The notes under the pieces: generated by a model | The model's input: only the letters and a program-made list of their open reading frames with translations | Told to the model about the DNA's origin: nothing | Databases searched by the model: none | Position numbers and translations under genes: made by a program | Source of the DNA: Pseudomonadota bacterium | GTDB lineage: Bacteria; Pseudomonadota; Alphaproteobacteria; Rhizobiales; Phreatobacteraceae | DNA length: 64,000 nucleotides | Assembly (NCBI GenBank): GCA_020161695.1 | Contig: JAIUOO010000015.1 | Span: 1-64,000, forward strand | Direction of reading: 5' to 3' | Shown here: in pieces, positions 51,605-61,529 of the stretch | Position numbering within the stretch: position 1 is the first letter of the stretch | How the letters are laid out: every line of letters starts with the position of its first letter

Positions 51605-52675
51605 ATGCTGCGACACATCCGCGAGGGCCTGGCAACCTTCTGCCGCGACCGCGGCGGCAACGTCGCCGTCATCTTCGGCTTCTCCGTCATTCCGGTCATG
51701 GGGCTCGCCGGCGGCGTGGTCGACCTGCATCAGGCGACGCGCGACATGGCCGGGCTCCAGTCGGCTTTCGACGCCGCCAGCATTGCCGGCGTCCGGCAGG
51801 CGGCGCTCGGCTCTGCGGTGGTGACGCTGGCGGCGCAGAACCACCTCGACGGCAACCTTTCGGCCCGGCTGAAGACCTACCCCATCTCCGTGGCGGTTTC
51901 CGACGGTGGCAAGACCGTGCGGATCAGCACCAACGGCACGATGGAGACGACCTTCCTCGGTGTGCTCGGCATGAAGACGATGAACATCGTGGCCAAATCG
52001 ACCGCGACCTCGACCACGATCCAGACCATCACCCAGAAGAAACCGGTCGTGGCTCAGCTCGACCCGAATGCCGGCGATTACAACCGCATGTACGTCTACT
52101 GCTATGACGATGCGCGCCGCAACGAGCCCAGCCAGGGCCGCTCCCAGATGACCGCCATCGCCGACAATGCCGGCACGACGTATAATTTCAATATGCCGGC
52201 CTGCAAGCCGAACGAGACCTTTTCGTACCGCCTCTACAATGTGCGCAACGCGCGCACCCAGCCCGCCCTGTGGGACACGGCGCAGCCGGGCACGCTGATC
52301 GCGAACAACGCGGCCGACTGGGCCGATCCGTGGTCCAACAACCGTTCCTATAACTACTATTCGGATACGCGCCTGGTCGGCGGCGTGCCGACGCACCAGT
52401 TCGCCGGCGGCGTGCCGATCCTCGAGACCGTCATCTGCGACAACCTCGGCCAGTGCAAGAACAAGGGGCAGGGAGGTGTCATCCCGACCGGCACCAACCG
52501 GACGCCGCAGCAGGCAACCAAGGCCTGCTCCCCCGGCAAGTACATCTATTTCGGCTGGGAGGACCGCCCGCCCGGCTATGGCTGGACGGACTCCGACTAC
52601 GACGACATCCGCGTCATCGTCGAATGCCCCTCCTCCACCACGACCAGCACGACCGTCGTCCGCCTCGTCGAGTGA
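51605..52675 (+). CDS. TadG-like Flp pilus-related protein, standing alone
   Basis: A 356-residue protein with an N-terminal TadE/TadG signature: basic start, then FCRDRGGNVAVIFGFSVIPVMGLAGG and DLHQATRDM, followed by a mostly soluble periplasmic region. TadG proteins are minor pseudopilin-like or assembly components for Flp/Tad pili. No other tad genes occur near it, which is common for orphan TadG-like genes. It is followed by a strong hairpin terminator. Confidence 0.8.
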   Translation: MLRHIREGLATFCRDRGGNVAVIFGFSVIPVMGLAGGVVDLHQATRDMAGLQSAFDAASIAGVRQAALGSAVVTLAAQNHLDGNLSARLKTYPISVAVSDGGKTVRISTNGTMETTFLGVLGMKTMNIVAKSTATSTTIQTITQKKPVVAQLDPNAGDYNRMYVYCYDDARRNEPSQGRSQMTAIADNAGTTYNFNMPACKPNETFSYRLYNVRNARTQPALWDTAQPGTLIANNAADWADPWSNNRSYNYYSDTRLVGGVPTHQFAGGVPILETVICDNLGQCKNKGQGGVIPTGTNRTPQQATKACSPGKYIYFGWEDRPPGYGWTDSDYDDIRVIVECPSSTTTSTTVVRLVE

Positions 52676-52699
52676 TCCGGCGGTCAAAGGTTATCCCTG

Positions 52700-52728
52700 A
52701 CGCCCGCGAAGACCAGCTTCGCGGGCGT
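52700..52728 (+). terminator. Hairpin terminator after the TadG-like gene
   Basis: ACGCCCGCGAA, a 7-base loop GACCAGC and TTCGCGGGCGT form a perfect 11-bp stem 25 bases after the stop. There is no run of T residues, so termination strength is inferred from the stem alone. Confidence 0.7.
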
Positions 52729-52803
52729 TGCGCTTTCCGCGATCCCGATTGCGCCCTATGAAGAGGCAATGCCCGCCTCCGGCCACCGCTCTCCGCCACA
52801 GAC

Positions 52804-53934
52804 ATGACAGCCTATTCAATCGATGCCGTGGTGATTGGCGCGGGCGTGGTGGGGCTCGCCTGCGCGCGCCGCCTCGCTCTCTCCGGCCTCGAGACGCTGG
52901 TCCTCGAAGCCGCCGATGCCATCGGCACCGGCACATCCTCGCGCAACAGCGAGGTCATCCACGCGGCGCTCTACTACCCGACCGGCTCGATCAAGGCGAA
53001 GGCCTGCCTCGCCGGCAAACGCCTGCTCTACCGCTACTGCGCGGACCGCGGGGTGAAGGCGGTCGACTGCGGCAAGCTGATGGTCGCGACCGCCGAGAAC
53101 CAGCTCCCGAAGCTTCAGGCCATCTGGGACCAGGCCCACGCCAACGGCGTCGAGGGCCTGTCATGGACCAGCGCCGACGAAATCCGCGCCCTCGAGCCCG
53201 AAGTCGCCGCGATCAAGGGCTTCTTCTCGGCCTCCACAGGCATCGTCGACAGTCACGGCCTGATGCTGGCCCTGCAGGGCGATCTTGAGAACGCCGGCGG
53301 CATGGTCGCCTTCGAGACGCCCGTGACGGCCGCCGCGATCACGCCGGACGGCATCCTGATCGAGACGGGCGGCGCCGAGGCGGCTGCGGTCAGCGCTCGC
53401 ATCGTGGTCAATGCTGCCGGCCATTTCGCACCGAAATTCCTCGGAAAGCTCGCCGGCTTTCCGGCCGGCCACATTCCCCGCCAGTGGTACGCCAAGGGCA
53501 ACTACTTCTCGCTGGTCGGCCGCCAGCCCTTCTCGCGGCTGGTCTATCCCATGCCGGACGCGGCGGGGCTCGGCGTCCATGCGACCGTCGATCTTCAGGG
53601 CCGCTGCCGCTTCGGCCCGGATGTCGAATGGGTCGGCAGCGAGGACGACCTCATCGTCGACCCCCGTCGCGCCGACCAGTTCTACGCCGCCATCCGCGCC
53701 TACTGGCCGGGCCTGCCGGACAATGCGCTGCAGCCCGACTATGCCGGCATCCGGCCGAAGCTGCACGACGCGATGACGCCGATGCCCGACTTCCGCATCG
53801 ACGGCCCCGAGGCGCATGGCATCGCCGGCCTTGTGAACCTGCTCGGCATCGAAAGTCCGGGCCTCACCGCCTCGCTCGCCCTCGCCGATATCGTCGCCGA
53901 CCGGCTCGGCCTGCCTCACCTGGAGACCGTCTGA
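52804..53934 (+). CDS. FAD-dependent oxidoreductase (L-2-hydroxyglutarate dehydrogenase-like)
   Basis: A 376-residue flavoprotein: dinucleotide fold VVIGAGVVGLACARRLALSG, then SSRNSEVIHAALYYP and GSIKAKAC, resembling LhgO/L-2-hydroxyacid oxidases. It oxidises a 2-hydroxy acid with FAD, passing electrons to the membrane or oxygen. It overlaps the amidase start by one base, forming a small two-gene catabolic operon. Confidence 0.85.
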   Translation: MTAYSIDAVVIGAGVVGLACARRLALSGLETLVLEAADAIGTGTSSRNSEVIHAALYYPTGSIKAKACLAGKRLLYRYCADRGVKAVDCGKLMVATAENQLPKLQAIWDQAHANGVEGLSWTSADEIRALEPEVAAIKGFFSASTGIVDSHGLMLALQGDLENAGGMVAFETPVTAAAITPDGILIETGGAEAAAVSARIVVNAAGHFAPKFLGKLAGFPAGHIPRQWYAKGNYFSLVGRQPFSRLVYPMPDAAGLGVHATVDLQGRCRFGPDVEWVGSEDDLIVDPRRADQFYAAIRAYWPGLPDNALQPDYAGIRPKLHDAMTPMPDFRIDGPEAHGIAGLVNLLGIESPGLTASLALADIVADRLGLPHLETV

Positions 53935-55337
53935 TGTCCGATGCCGCATCGCTTCTCGCCAAGGGCGCGGTCGCCACCGCCGAGGCCATCGCCGCCGGAC
54001 TGACGAGCGCCCGCGCCATCGTCGACACCTCGCTGGACCGGATCGCGGCGACCAACGACCGGCTGCACGCCTTCATCGCCGTGACGGCGGAGGAAGCGCG
54101 CGCCGAAGCCGACCTTCTGGACGTTCTGGCGAAGCGCGGCGTCCGTCGCGGGCCGCTCCACGGCGTGCCGGTCGCGGTCAAGGACATTATCGACGTCGCC
54201 GGCCTGAAGACCCGCGCCGGCTCCGTGACCCGCGACCACCAGCCGGCGGCCACGGCCGACGCCTTCGTCGTCTCGCGCCTGCGCGCGGCGGGCGCTGTGG
54301 TCGTCGGCAAGAGCCATACGGTCGAATATGCCTTCGGTGGCTGGGGCACCAACCCCGTCGCCGGGACGCCGGTGAACCCGCACGACGCGGCCACCCCGCG
54401 CAATCCCGGCGGGTCGTCGTCCGGCACGGGCGTCGCGGTCGGCGCCGGCCTCGTGCCCATCGGCTTCGGCACCGATACAGGCGGCTCGGTGCGCCTGCCC
54501 GCGTCGTGGTGCGGTACGGTCGGCCACAAGACCTCGATGGGCCTGATCAGCCGCGCCGGCGTCGTGCCGCTGGCCCTGCATTTCGACACAATCGGCCCGC
54601 TGGCACGCACGGTTCGCGACGCCGCCGTCATGAGCCAGGCCATGCTCGGCTCCGACCCTGCCGATGCCTCCACCTGGAACGCCCCAGGCCTCGATCTCGT
54701 CTCCGGGCTCGCTGGCGGCGTGAAGGGACTGACGGTCGGCATCCTGACGCTCGATTCCGATATCGCCATCGACCGCGAGGTGGCCTCCGCCTTCGACCGG
54801 ACGGTCAAGGCGCTCGAGGCGGCCGGCGCACGGCTCGTTCCCGTGACGCTGCCGGAGGCGCTTGGCCGCTATACCGCAGCCTGCGGCGACCTGATGATGG
54901 TCGAGGGTGCCCACCACCATGGCCACCTCGTCGCGGACACCCCGTGCCGGCTCGGCGAATGGGCGGCCAGGCGCATCGGCGGCGGATTGAAGATCAGCGC
55001 CACGGACTATTTCGCGGCCGTCGAGACGCGGCGCGCGCGCATCCGCGCGGCCAATGCCTTCCTGCACGACCGCGGCATCGACGTGCTGGTCCTGCCGACG
55101 ACACCCGCCCCGGCCGTGCCGCTCGCGGACGTCGATGAAACTGCCGCGCCAGGCATCCTCACCCGCTTCGCCAACTATCTTGAATGGTGCGGCGTCTCCG
55201 TGCCCGTGGCGAAGACGACCGGCGGCCTGCCGATCGGCTTCCAGATCGTCGCGGCGCAGTTCGACGACGCGCTGGCGCTGCGCGTGGCGCAGGCTGTCGA
55301 GACGGCGTCCGGCGGTCCCCTGCCCTTGCCGATGTGA
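53934..55337 (+). CDS. Amidase (amidase signature family)
   Basis: A 467-residue amidase with a Ser-cisSer-Lys triad: Lys in VAVKDIIDVAG, GGSSSGTGVAVGAG and TDTGGSVRLPAS. It hydrolyses an amide to acid and ammonia. Its start overlaps the FAD gene (TGATG). Substrate unknown; the pair plus the importer and racemase genes downstream suggest use of an amide- or hydantoin-like nutrient, which is a guess. Confidence 0.88.
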   Translation: MSDAASLLAKGAVATAEAIAAGLTSARAIVDTSLDRIAATNDRLHAFIAVTAEEARAEADLLDVLAKRGVRRGPLHGVPVAVKDIIDVAGLKTRAGSVTRDHQPAATADAFVVSRLRAAGAVVVGKSHTVEYAFGGWGTNPVAGTPVNPHDAATPRNPGGSSSGTGVAVGAGLVPIGFGTDTGGSVRLPASWCGTVGHKTSMGLISRAGVVPLALHFDTIGPLARTVRDAAVMSQAMLGSDPADASTWNAPGLDLVSGLAGGVKGLTVGILTLDSDIAIDREVASAFDRTVKALEAAGARLVPVTLPEALGRYTAACGDLMMVEGAHHHGHLVADTPCRLGEWAARRIGGGLKISATDYFAAVETRRARIRAANAFLHDRGIDVLVLPTTPAPAVPLADVDETAAPGILTRFANYLEWCGVSVPVAKTTGGLPIGFQIVAAQFDDALALRVAQAVETASGGPLPLPM

Positions 55338-55737
55338 GGCGACGTCTGCCGCGTCCGGCCGCGCTCGAGCGCGAGTCCGCCGCGACCTTCGGCGGTCCGA
55401 ACCATCAGCCGGCGTAGCGACGCGCCGCCCGGAAAACGGGCTGCGGTCCGATGGTGCCGTAACGGTATCCTGTGGAGCAATGCGGCAACGCCAGGCCCTG
55501 TGCTCAGACGGCAGGCATTCGGGCTGCGCTAATTCAATCTTCTCCCTGCGTCACATTGCACAGCACCCTTGTACCGCCCATCGATCTGCATAAGGATTGA
55601 GCATCTTGCCATCCCGTCCGGCATGGGGCCGGGCTTTGGATCGATCCGGAGAGGACAAGCCGGGAAAAACCGGCGCTTCGGAGCTGATGGCATGTGGCTT
55701 GCGAGCCTGATCCGAGCAGTTTTAGGGAGACGTCTGC
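55338..55737. other. 400-bp intergenic region before the ABC importer
   Basis: No open frame here has coding character. The segment at about 55530-55640 is relatively AT-rich (around TTGTAC and CATAAGGATT) and is where a promoter for the importer would be expected, but I cannot define boxes with confidence. GGGAGA lies before the binding-protein start. Confidence 0.4.
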
Positions 55738-57405
55738 ATGTGGTTTCGCTTTCGACCGGCCGTTCTTGCCGGCGCCATCGCCCTCGCCGGAACGCTATTG
55801 GCGTCCGGTTCGGTCATCGCCCAGGAAAAGGTCCTGCGGATCGGCATGACGGCTGCCGACATTCCGCGCACCCACGGCCAGCCCGACCAGGGCTTCGAGG
55901 GCAACCGCTTCACCGGCATTCCCATGTACGACGCGCTCGTCCACTGGGATCTGTCGAAGGGCGACGCGGCGTCGGTGATCATTCCCGGCCTCGCCACCGA
56001 ATGGGCGGTCAGCCCCACCGACCCGACCAAGTGGATCTTCAAGCTGCGCCCGGGCGTGAAGTTCCATGACGGCTCGGCCTTCAATGCCGATGCCGTGGTC
56101 TGGAACGTCCAGAAGGTGCTGGACCAGTCCGCGCCGCATTTCGACCAGAGCCAGGTCGGCGTCACCGTCTCGCGCATGCCGAACCTCGTCTCGGCCCGCA
56201 AGATCGACGACCTCACCGTCGAGCTGACGACGCGCGCGCCGGATTCCTTCATCCCGATCAACCTGACCAACCTGTTCATGGCCTCGCCCGCGCACTGGCA
56301 GAAGCTGCTGGGCGAGGTGCCGGCCTCGGTTGCCGATCCGAAGGCCCGCGCGGCGGCGGCATGGACCGCCTTCGCGGCCAATCCTTCGGGCACCGGCCCG
56401 TTCCGCGGCGTGCGCCTCGTGCCGCGCGAGCGGTTCGAAATGGTCGCCAACAAGGGCTACTGGGATCCGGCGCGCACGCCGAAGATCGACCGCGTCGTGC
56501 TGCTGCCGCTGCCGGAGGCGAATGCCCGCACGGCGGCCCTCCTCGCCGGTCAGGTCGACTGGATCGAGGCTCCCGCCCCGGACGCCGTGCAGCAGATCAC
56601 CTCGCGCGGCTTCAAGATGTACCAGAACGCCCAGCCGCACGTCTGGCCCTGGCAGTTCTCGTTCCGCGAGGGTTCACCCTGGCTCGACCGCCGCGTCCGG
56701 CACGCCGCGAACCTGTGCATCAACCGCGACGAGCTGAAGCAGCTCCTCAACGGCCAGATGGAAGTGCCGCGCGGCACCTATCCGCCGGGCCATCCCTGGT
56801 GGGGCAATCCGAGCTTCGAGATCAAGTACGACCTCGCGGCCGCCAAGCGCCTGATGACCGAGGCGGGCTTCTCCGCCGCCCGGCCGATCACGGTGAAGAT
56901 CCTGACCTCGGCCTCCGGCTCCGGCCAGATGCAGCCGATCGTCATGAACGAGTGGCTCCAGCAGGCGCTGAAGGAGTGTTTCTTCAACGTCGAGCTCGAA
57001 GTCGGCGAATGGAACCAGGTCTTCACCAACTGGCGCGAGGGCGCGGGCTCGGCCGGCGCGCGCGGCGCCAGCGCCACCAACGTCACCTTCGCGGCCATGG
57101 ATCCGTTCTTCGGCATGATCCGCTTCGTGACGCGGCAGACCAACCCGCCGGCATCCAACAACTGGGGCTTCTTCAACTCCGACGAGTTCGACCAGCTCGC
57201 CGCGACCGCCCGCTCGACCTTCGACAATGCCGGTCGCGACCGGGCGCTGGCCGCGCTCCACAAGCGGATCGTCGAGGAGGCGCCGTTCCTCTGGGTTGCC
57301 CATGACGTCGGCCCGCGCGCCATGTCGGCGCGCGTCTCGGGCGTGGTGCAGCCGCGCTCCTGGTTCATCGACATCGCGCCGATGGACATCCGTCCGGGCT
57401 CGTAA
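55738..57405 (+). CDS. Dipeptide/oligopeptide ABC transporter substrate-binding protein
   Basis: A 555-residue periplasmic SBP_bac_5 protein with a signal peptide (AVLAGAIALAGTLLASGSVIA). Typical segments include DPTKWIFKLRPGVKFHDGSAFNADAVVWN, where the first 20 residues fit the family start, and GTGPFRGVRLVPRERF. It captures the substrate for the permeases and ATPases encoded after it. Peptides, glutathione-like or amino acid-derived compounds are possible ligands. Confidence 0.92.
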   Translation: MWFRFRPAVLAGAIALAGTLLASGSVIAQEKVLRIGMTAADIPRTHGQPDQGFEGNRFTGIPMYDALVHWDLSKGDAASVIIPGLATEWAVSPTDPTKWIFKLRPGVKFHDGSAFNADAVVWNVQKVLDQSAPHFDQSQVGVTVSRMPNLVSARKIDDLTVELTTRAPDSFIPINLTNLFMASPAHWQKLLGEVPASVADPKARAAAAWTAFAANPSGTGPFRGVRLVPRERFEMVANKGYWDPARTPKIDRVVLLPLPEANARTAALLAGQVDWIEAPAPDAVQQITSRGFKMYQNAQPHVWPWQFSFREGSPWLDRRVRHAANLCINRDELKQLLNGQMEVPRGTYPPGHPWWGNPSFEIKYDLAAAKRLMTEAGFSAARPITVKILTSASGSGQMQPIVMNEWLQQALKECFFNVELEVGEWNQVFTNWREGAGSAGARGASATNVTFAAMDPFFGMIRFVTRQTNPPASNNWGFFNSDEFDQLAATARSTFDNAGRDRALAALHKRIVEEAPFLWVAHDVGPRAMSARVSGVVQPRSWFIDIAPMDIRPGS

Positions 57406-57413
57406 CGCCCTCT

Positions 57414-57515
57414 GGAGCATTTTCGAGCGAAGTGGGTACCGGTTCGCGTGAAGAAAATGCGACCAGACAGAAACCCGGAGCGGTTCTGCGGTCCTGAGAA
57501 GGGCTGAACCGCTCC
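57414..57515. repeat. Intergenic palindromic element, Hyphomicrobiales type
   Basis: GCATTTTC at 57417 pairs with GAAAATGC at 57453, around GAGCGAAGTGGGTACCGG, which is typical of a repeat found in many rhizobial-type genomes. It is followed by a 10-bp hairpin, GGAGCGGTTC at 57477 and GAACCGCTCC at 57506. Both lie between the binding-protein and permease genes and may tune relative expression. Confidence 0.7.
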
Positions 57516-57645
57516 TTCGGGCCGGCGCGCGCAAACCGCGCCGGCCTGACCGGACCTCACGGCTGCGCCGGCCTGTCCGCCGGCGTGGCCCGCCGCCGCC
57601 CGAGGCGGCGGCTCCCCGACGGCTGCATCGCGAGGCCCCGTTTAC

Positions 57646-58599
57646 ATGCTCGTCTATCTCGGCAAACGCCTCGTCTACACGATCCCGATCGTGATCGGCG
57701 TGTCGATCGTCTGCTTCATGCTGGTGCATATCGCACCGGGCGACCCGCTGGTCTCGGTGCTGCCGCCGGATGCCTCCGAGCAGCTCAAGATCCAGATGAT
57801 GGCGGCCTACGGTTTCGACCGGCCCTATTACGAGCAGTTCTTCAAATGGTGCCTGCGCGCCATCCAGGGCGACCTCGGCACCTCCATCGCCACCGGCCGC
57901 TCGGTGACCGGCGAGGTGCTGAACGCGGTGCGCAACACGCTGCTTCTGGCCGTGGTCGCAACCTTCATCGGCTTCTTCTTCGGCCTGCTGTTCGGCTTCG
58001 TCGCCGGCTACTTCCGCAACAGCGCCATCGACAAGATCGCCTCGATCCTGTCGGTGATCGGCGTCTCGGTGCCGCATTACTGGCTGGGCATGGTGCTGGT
58101 GATCGTCTTCGCGGCCCAGCTCAACTGGCTGCCGCCCACCGGCGCCGGCCCCGGCGGCTCGTCGGAATGGCGCCCCGACTGGGCCCATATCCGCCACCTG
58201 ATCCTGCCGGCCGTGACCATGAGCGTGATCCCCATGGGCATCGTGGCGCGCACGATCCGGGCGCTGGTCGCGGACATCCTCAGCCAGGACTTCGTGCCGG
58301 CCCTGCGCGCCAAGGGGCTCTCCGAGCTCGGCATTTTCGGCCATGTCGTGAAGAACGCCGCCCCGACCGCCCTCGCGGTCATGGGTCTCCAGCTCGGCTA
58401 CCTGCTCGGCGGTTCCATCCTGATCGAGACGGTGTTCTCCTGGCCCGGCACCGGCTTCCTGCTCAACGCCGCCATCTTCCAGCGCGACCTGCCGCTGCTC
58501 CAGGGCACGATCCTCGTCCTCGCGCTGTTCTTCGTCATGCTCAACCTGATCGTCGACGTGGTTCAGACCGCCATCGACCCGCGGATCCAGCGGAGCTGA
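57646..58599 (+). CDS. ABC importer permease, DppB/OppB type
   Basis: A 317-residue membrane protein with the family start YLGKRLVYTIPIVIGVS, HIAPGDPL, and the ATPase-contact loop with FVPALRAKGLSE, followed by GSILIETVFSWPGTG. It pairs with the next permease and starts about 240 bases after the binding-protein gene. Confidence 0.92.
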   Translation: MLVYLGKRLVYTIPIVIGVSIVCFMLVHIAPGDPLVSVLPPDASEQLKIQMMAAYGFDRPYYEQFFKWCLRAIQGDLGTSIATGRSVTGEVLNAVRNTLLLAVVATFIGFFFGLLFGFVAGYFRNSAIDKIASILSVIGVSVPHYWLGMVLVIVFAAQLNWLPPTGAGPGGSSEWRPDWAHIRHLILPAVTMSVIPMGIVARTIRALVADILSQDFVPALRAKGLSELGIFGHVVKNAAPTALAVMGLQLGYLLGGSILIETVFSWPGTGFLLNAAIFQRDLPLLQGTILVLALFFVMLNLIVDVVQTAIDPRIQRS

Positions 58600-58603
58600 A
58601 CCG

Positions 58604-59506
58604 ATGACCTTCGTCACCTCGTTCCTGCCCCAGGACCCGGCCAAGACCGCCGTCCCCATCGAGAAGTCGCCGGGCTACTGGTCCGGCGTGTTCCAGCGCT
58701 TCCGCAAGGACAAGCTCGCCATCGCCGCCGGCGTCATCGTGCTGCTGCTGATCCTCATGGCGATCCTCGCCCCGCTGGTCGCGCCGATGGACCCCTATGC
58801 CGGCCGCACCATCCGGCGGCTCCGGCCCATCGGCACGACGGGCTTCCCGCTCGGCACGGACGAGCTCGGCCGCGACATGCTCTCGCGGCTCATCTACGGC
58901 GCGCGCTTCTCCCTGATGATGGGCGTGACCCCGGTCATCATGGCCTTCGGCATCGGCAGCCTGATCGGCATCGTCGCCGGCTATGTCGGCGGGGCCACCA
59001 ACACGGTGATGATGCGCACCATCGACGTGTTCTACGCCTTCCCCTCGGTGCTGCTGGCGGTCGCGCTCTCCGGTGCACTGGGCGCGGGCATCCAGAATGC
59101 CCTCGTTTCGCTGACCGTCGTGTTCATTCCGCCGATCGCGCGCGTCGCCGAAGCCGTCACCACGCAGGTCCGCAACCGCGACTATGTCGAGGCCGCCCGT
59201 GCGTCGGGCGCCAATGCGCTGACCATCATCCGCGTGCATGTGCTGGGCAACGTTCTCGGCCCCATCTTCGTCTATGCGACCGGCCTCATCTCGGTGTCGA
59301 TGATCCTCGCCTCGGGCCTCTCCTTCCTCGGCCTCGGCGTCCGTCCGCCCGAGCCTGAATGGGGCCTGATGCTCAACACGCTGCGCACGGCGATCTACAC
59401 CCAGCCCTATGTGGCGGCGCTTCCGGGCGCGATGATCTTCATCACCTCGATCTCGTTCAACGTGCTGGCCGACGGCCTGCGCAACGCCATGGACGTGAAG
59501 GTCTGA
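58604..59506 (+). CDS. ABC importer permease, DppC/OppC type
   Basis: A 300-residue partner permease with LGTDELGRDMLSRLIYGAR, characteristic of DppC, and the ATPase-contact motif YVEAARASGANALTII. It starts 4 bases after the first permease, so the two are cotranscribed and probably heterodimeric. Confidence 0.92.
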   Translation: MTFVTSFLPQDPAKTAVPIEKSPGYWSGVFQRFRKDKLAIAAGVIVLLLILMAILAPLVAPMDPYAGRTIRRLRPIGTTGFPLGTDELGRDMLSRLIYGARFSLMMGVTPVIMAFGIGSLIGIVAGYVGGATNTVMMRTIDVFYAFPSVLLAVALSGALGAGIQNALVSLTVVFIPPIARVAEAVTTQVRNRDYVEAARASGANALTIIRVHVLGNVLGPIFVYATGLISVSMILASGLSFLGLGVRPPEPEWGLMLNTLRTAIYTQPYVAALPGAMIFITSISFNVLADGLRNAMDVKV

Positions 59507-59517
59507 GGAACGACGAC

Positions 59518-60525
59518 ATGACCCAGCCCCTCCTCACCGTCCGCGGCCTCGTCAAGCACTTCCCCATTGCCGGCGGCCTGTTCGGCCAGAAGAAGGTCGT
59601 CCGCGCCGTCGACGGCGTCGATTTCGACGTAATCGATGGCGAGACCCTCGGCATCGTCGGCGAGAGCGGCTGCGGCAAGTCGACCACGGCGCGCCTCCTG
59701 ATGCACCTCATGCCGCAGACCTCGGGCGAGATCCTGTTCGACGCGGCGAAGGTCGGCTCGCCGGACCTTTCGCTGTCCGAATACCGGCGGCAGGTGCAGA
59801 TGGTCTTCCAGGACAGCTACGCCTCGCTCAATCCCCGCCTGACCATCGAGAGCTCCATCGCCTTCGGCCCGCAGGTGCATGGCGTGCCGCAGCGCGAGGC
59901 CATCGAACGCGCCCGCGACCTCCTGGCGAAGGTCGGCCTCGAGCCGTCGCGCTTCGCCGGCCGCTATCCGCACGAGCTCTCCGGCGGGCAGCGGCAGCGC
60001 ATCAACATCGCGCGCGCACTCGCGCTCCGGCCGCGCATCGTCATTCTCGACGAGGCCGTGTCCGCCCTCGACAAATCGGTCGAGGCGCAGGTCCTGAACC
60101 TGCTGATGGACCTGAAGGACGAGTTCAAGCTGACCTACATCTTCATTTCCCATGACCTTCACGTCGTCCGCTACATGTCGGACCGGGTCATGGTCATGTA
60201 TCTCGGCAAGGTCGCCGAGATCGGCCCGTCGGAAGCGATCTTCGAGACGCCGCTCCACCCCTACTCGGCTGCGCTGACCCGCTCGATGCCGACCATGGAC
60301 CCCGACAACCGGACCATGGCGGCGCCGCTGTCAGGCGATCCACCGAACCCCATCGACCCACCGTCCGGCTGCCGCTTCCACACCCGCTGCTCCTTCGCCG
60401 AAGGTGTCTGTTCGCAGCGCGAACCGGTGCTGACGGCTGCCGGCGCCTTCCACCACGTCGCGTGCCTGCGCTCCGAGCCGGGCTCGGGCCACACGATGGC
60501 GCCGTCATCGGCGATTGCGGCGTGA
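59518..60525 (+). CDS. ABC importer ATPase, DppF/OppF type
   Basis: A 335-residue ATPase: Walker A GESGCGKST near 47, signature LSGGQRQRINIARALA, Walker B ILDEAVSALD and the OppF C-terminal zinc-rich end GCRFHTRCSFAEGVC. It energises the importer with the next ATPase. It overlaps the possible earlier TTG start of that gene by 11 bases but not the preferred ATG. Confidence 0.92.
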   Translation: MTQPLLTVRGLVKHFPIAGGLFGQKKVVRAVDGVDFDVIDGETLGIVGESGCGKSTTARLLMHLMPQTSGEILFDAAKVGSPDLSLSEYRRQVQMVFQDSYASLNPRLTIESSIAFGPQVHGVPQREAIERARDLLAKVGLEPSRFAGRYPHELSGGQRQRINIARALALRPRIVILDEAVSALDKSVEAQVLNLLMDLKDEFKLTYIFISHDLHVVRYMSDRVMVMYLGKVAEIGPSEAIFETPLHPYSAALTRSMPTMDPDNRTMAAPLSGDPPNPIDPPSGCRFHTRCSFAEGVCSQREPVLTAAGAFHHVACLRSEPGSGHTMAPSSAIAA

Positions 60526-60535
60526 GGACGAGACC

Positions 60536-61525
60536 ATGCTGACCGCACCTCCCCTCGTCGACATCCAGGACCTCAAGGTCACTTTCACCGGCGGGCCGAA
60601 GCCCATCTGCGCCGTCAACGGCGTCGATCTCGCGCTGGAGCGCGGCGAGACGCTGGCGATCCTCGGCGAGTCCGGCTCCGGCAAGTCGGTGACGCTGCGC
60701 GCGCTGCTGCGCCTCAACCCGGAAAAGCGCACGAAGGTCGACGGCCGCATCGCGGTCGGCGGCGAGGACGTGCTGGCGCTGAAGCCGCGCGAGTTGCAGG
60801 CCTTCCGCGGCCGGACCGTCTCGATGATCTTCCAGGAGCCGGCGCTGGCGCTGGACCCGGTCTATACGCTCGGCCACCAGATCGCCGAGACCATCGTCAA
60901 GCACAATGGCGGCTCCTACGCTGATGCCAAGGCGAAGGCGCTGGACCTGTTCGAACGCGTGCGCATCCCCTCGCCCGAGCGGCGGCTGGAGAACTACCCC
61001 CACGAAATGTCCGGCGGCATGCGCCAGCGGGCGATGATCGCGCTGGCGCTCGCCTGCAATCCCAAGGTTCTGCTCGCCGACGAGCCGACCACCGCCCTCG
61101 ATGCGACGGTGCAAATCCAGATCCTGCTGCTGATCCGCGAGTTGCAGCGCGAGTTCGGCATCGCGGTGATCTTCGTCACCCACGACATCGGCGTCGCGGT
61201 GGAGGTCGCCGACCGGGTTGCGGTCATGTATGGCGGACGCATCGTCGAGACGGGGCCGATCCGCGACATCATCCGCAGGCCGCGCCACCCCTATACGATC
61301 GGCCTGCTGAAGAGCCGGGCCCATGACGCGATGGCCAAGGGCACGCGTCTCGACGCCATTCCCGGCTCGCCGCCGGACCTTGCCAACCTGCCGCCGGGAT
61401 GCTCGTTCGCGCCGCGCTGCAAGCTCGGCACGCCCGCATGCACCGAGGCGGTGCCGGAACCGGTCGCCGTCGGCGAAGGCCATGAAGCCCGCTGCTTCCG
61501 CACGGATCAGACGGCCGCCGCCTGA
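60536..61525 (+). CDS. ABC importer ATPase, DppD/OppD type
   Basis: A 329-residue ATPase with Walker A GESGSGKSV, signature MSGGMRQRAMIALALA, Walker B LLADEPTTALD and the C-terminal cysteine-rich GCSFAPRCKLGTPAC. ATG 60536 has GAGGAC just upstream and is preferred over an earlier in-frame TTG at 60515. It completes the five-gene importer. Confidence 0.92.
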   Translation: MLTAPPLVDIQDLKVTFTGGPKPICAVNGVDLALERGETLAILGESGSGKSVTLRALLRLNPEKRTKVDGRIAVGGEDVLALKPRELQAFRGRTVSMIFQEPALALDPVYTLGHQIAETIVKHNGGSYADAKAKALDLFERVRIPSPERRLENYPHEMSGGMRQRAMIALALACNPKVLLADEPTTALDATVQIQILLLIRELQREFGIAVIFVTHDIGVAVEVADRVAVMYGGRIVETGPIRDIIRRPRHPYTIGLLKSRAHDAMAKGTRLDAIPGSPPDLANLPPGCSFAPRCKLGTPACTEAVPEPVAVGEGHEARCFRTDQTAAA

Positions 61526-61529
61526 CGGG

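Noticed and set aside
51605-52675. Start of a Tad/Flp pilus locus
   Set aside because: No other tad genes are present in the window; it looks like an orphan TadG-like gene.
56674-58659. Minus-strand ORF of 661 codons opposite the importer permease region
   Set aside because: Antisense shadow with very high charged-residue content and no recognisable domain.
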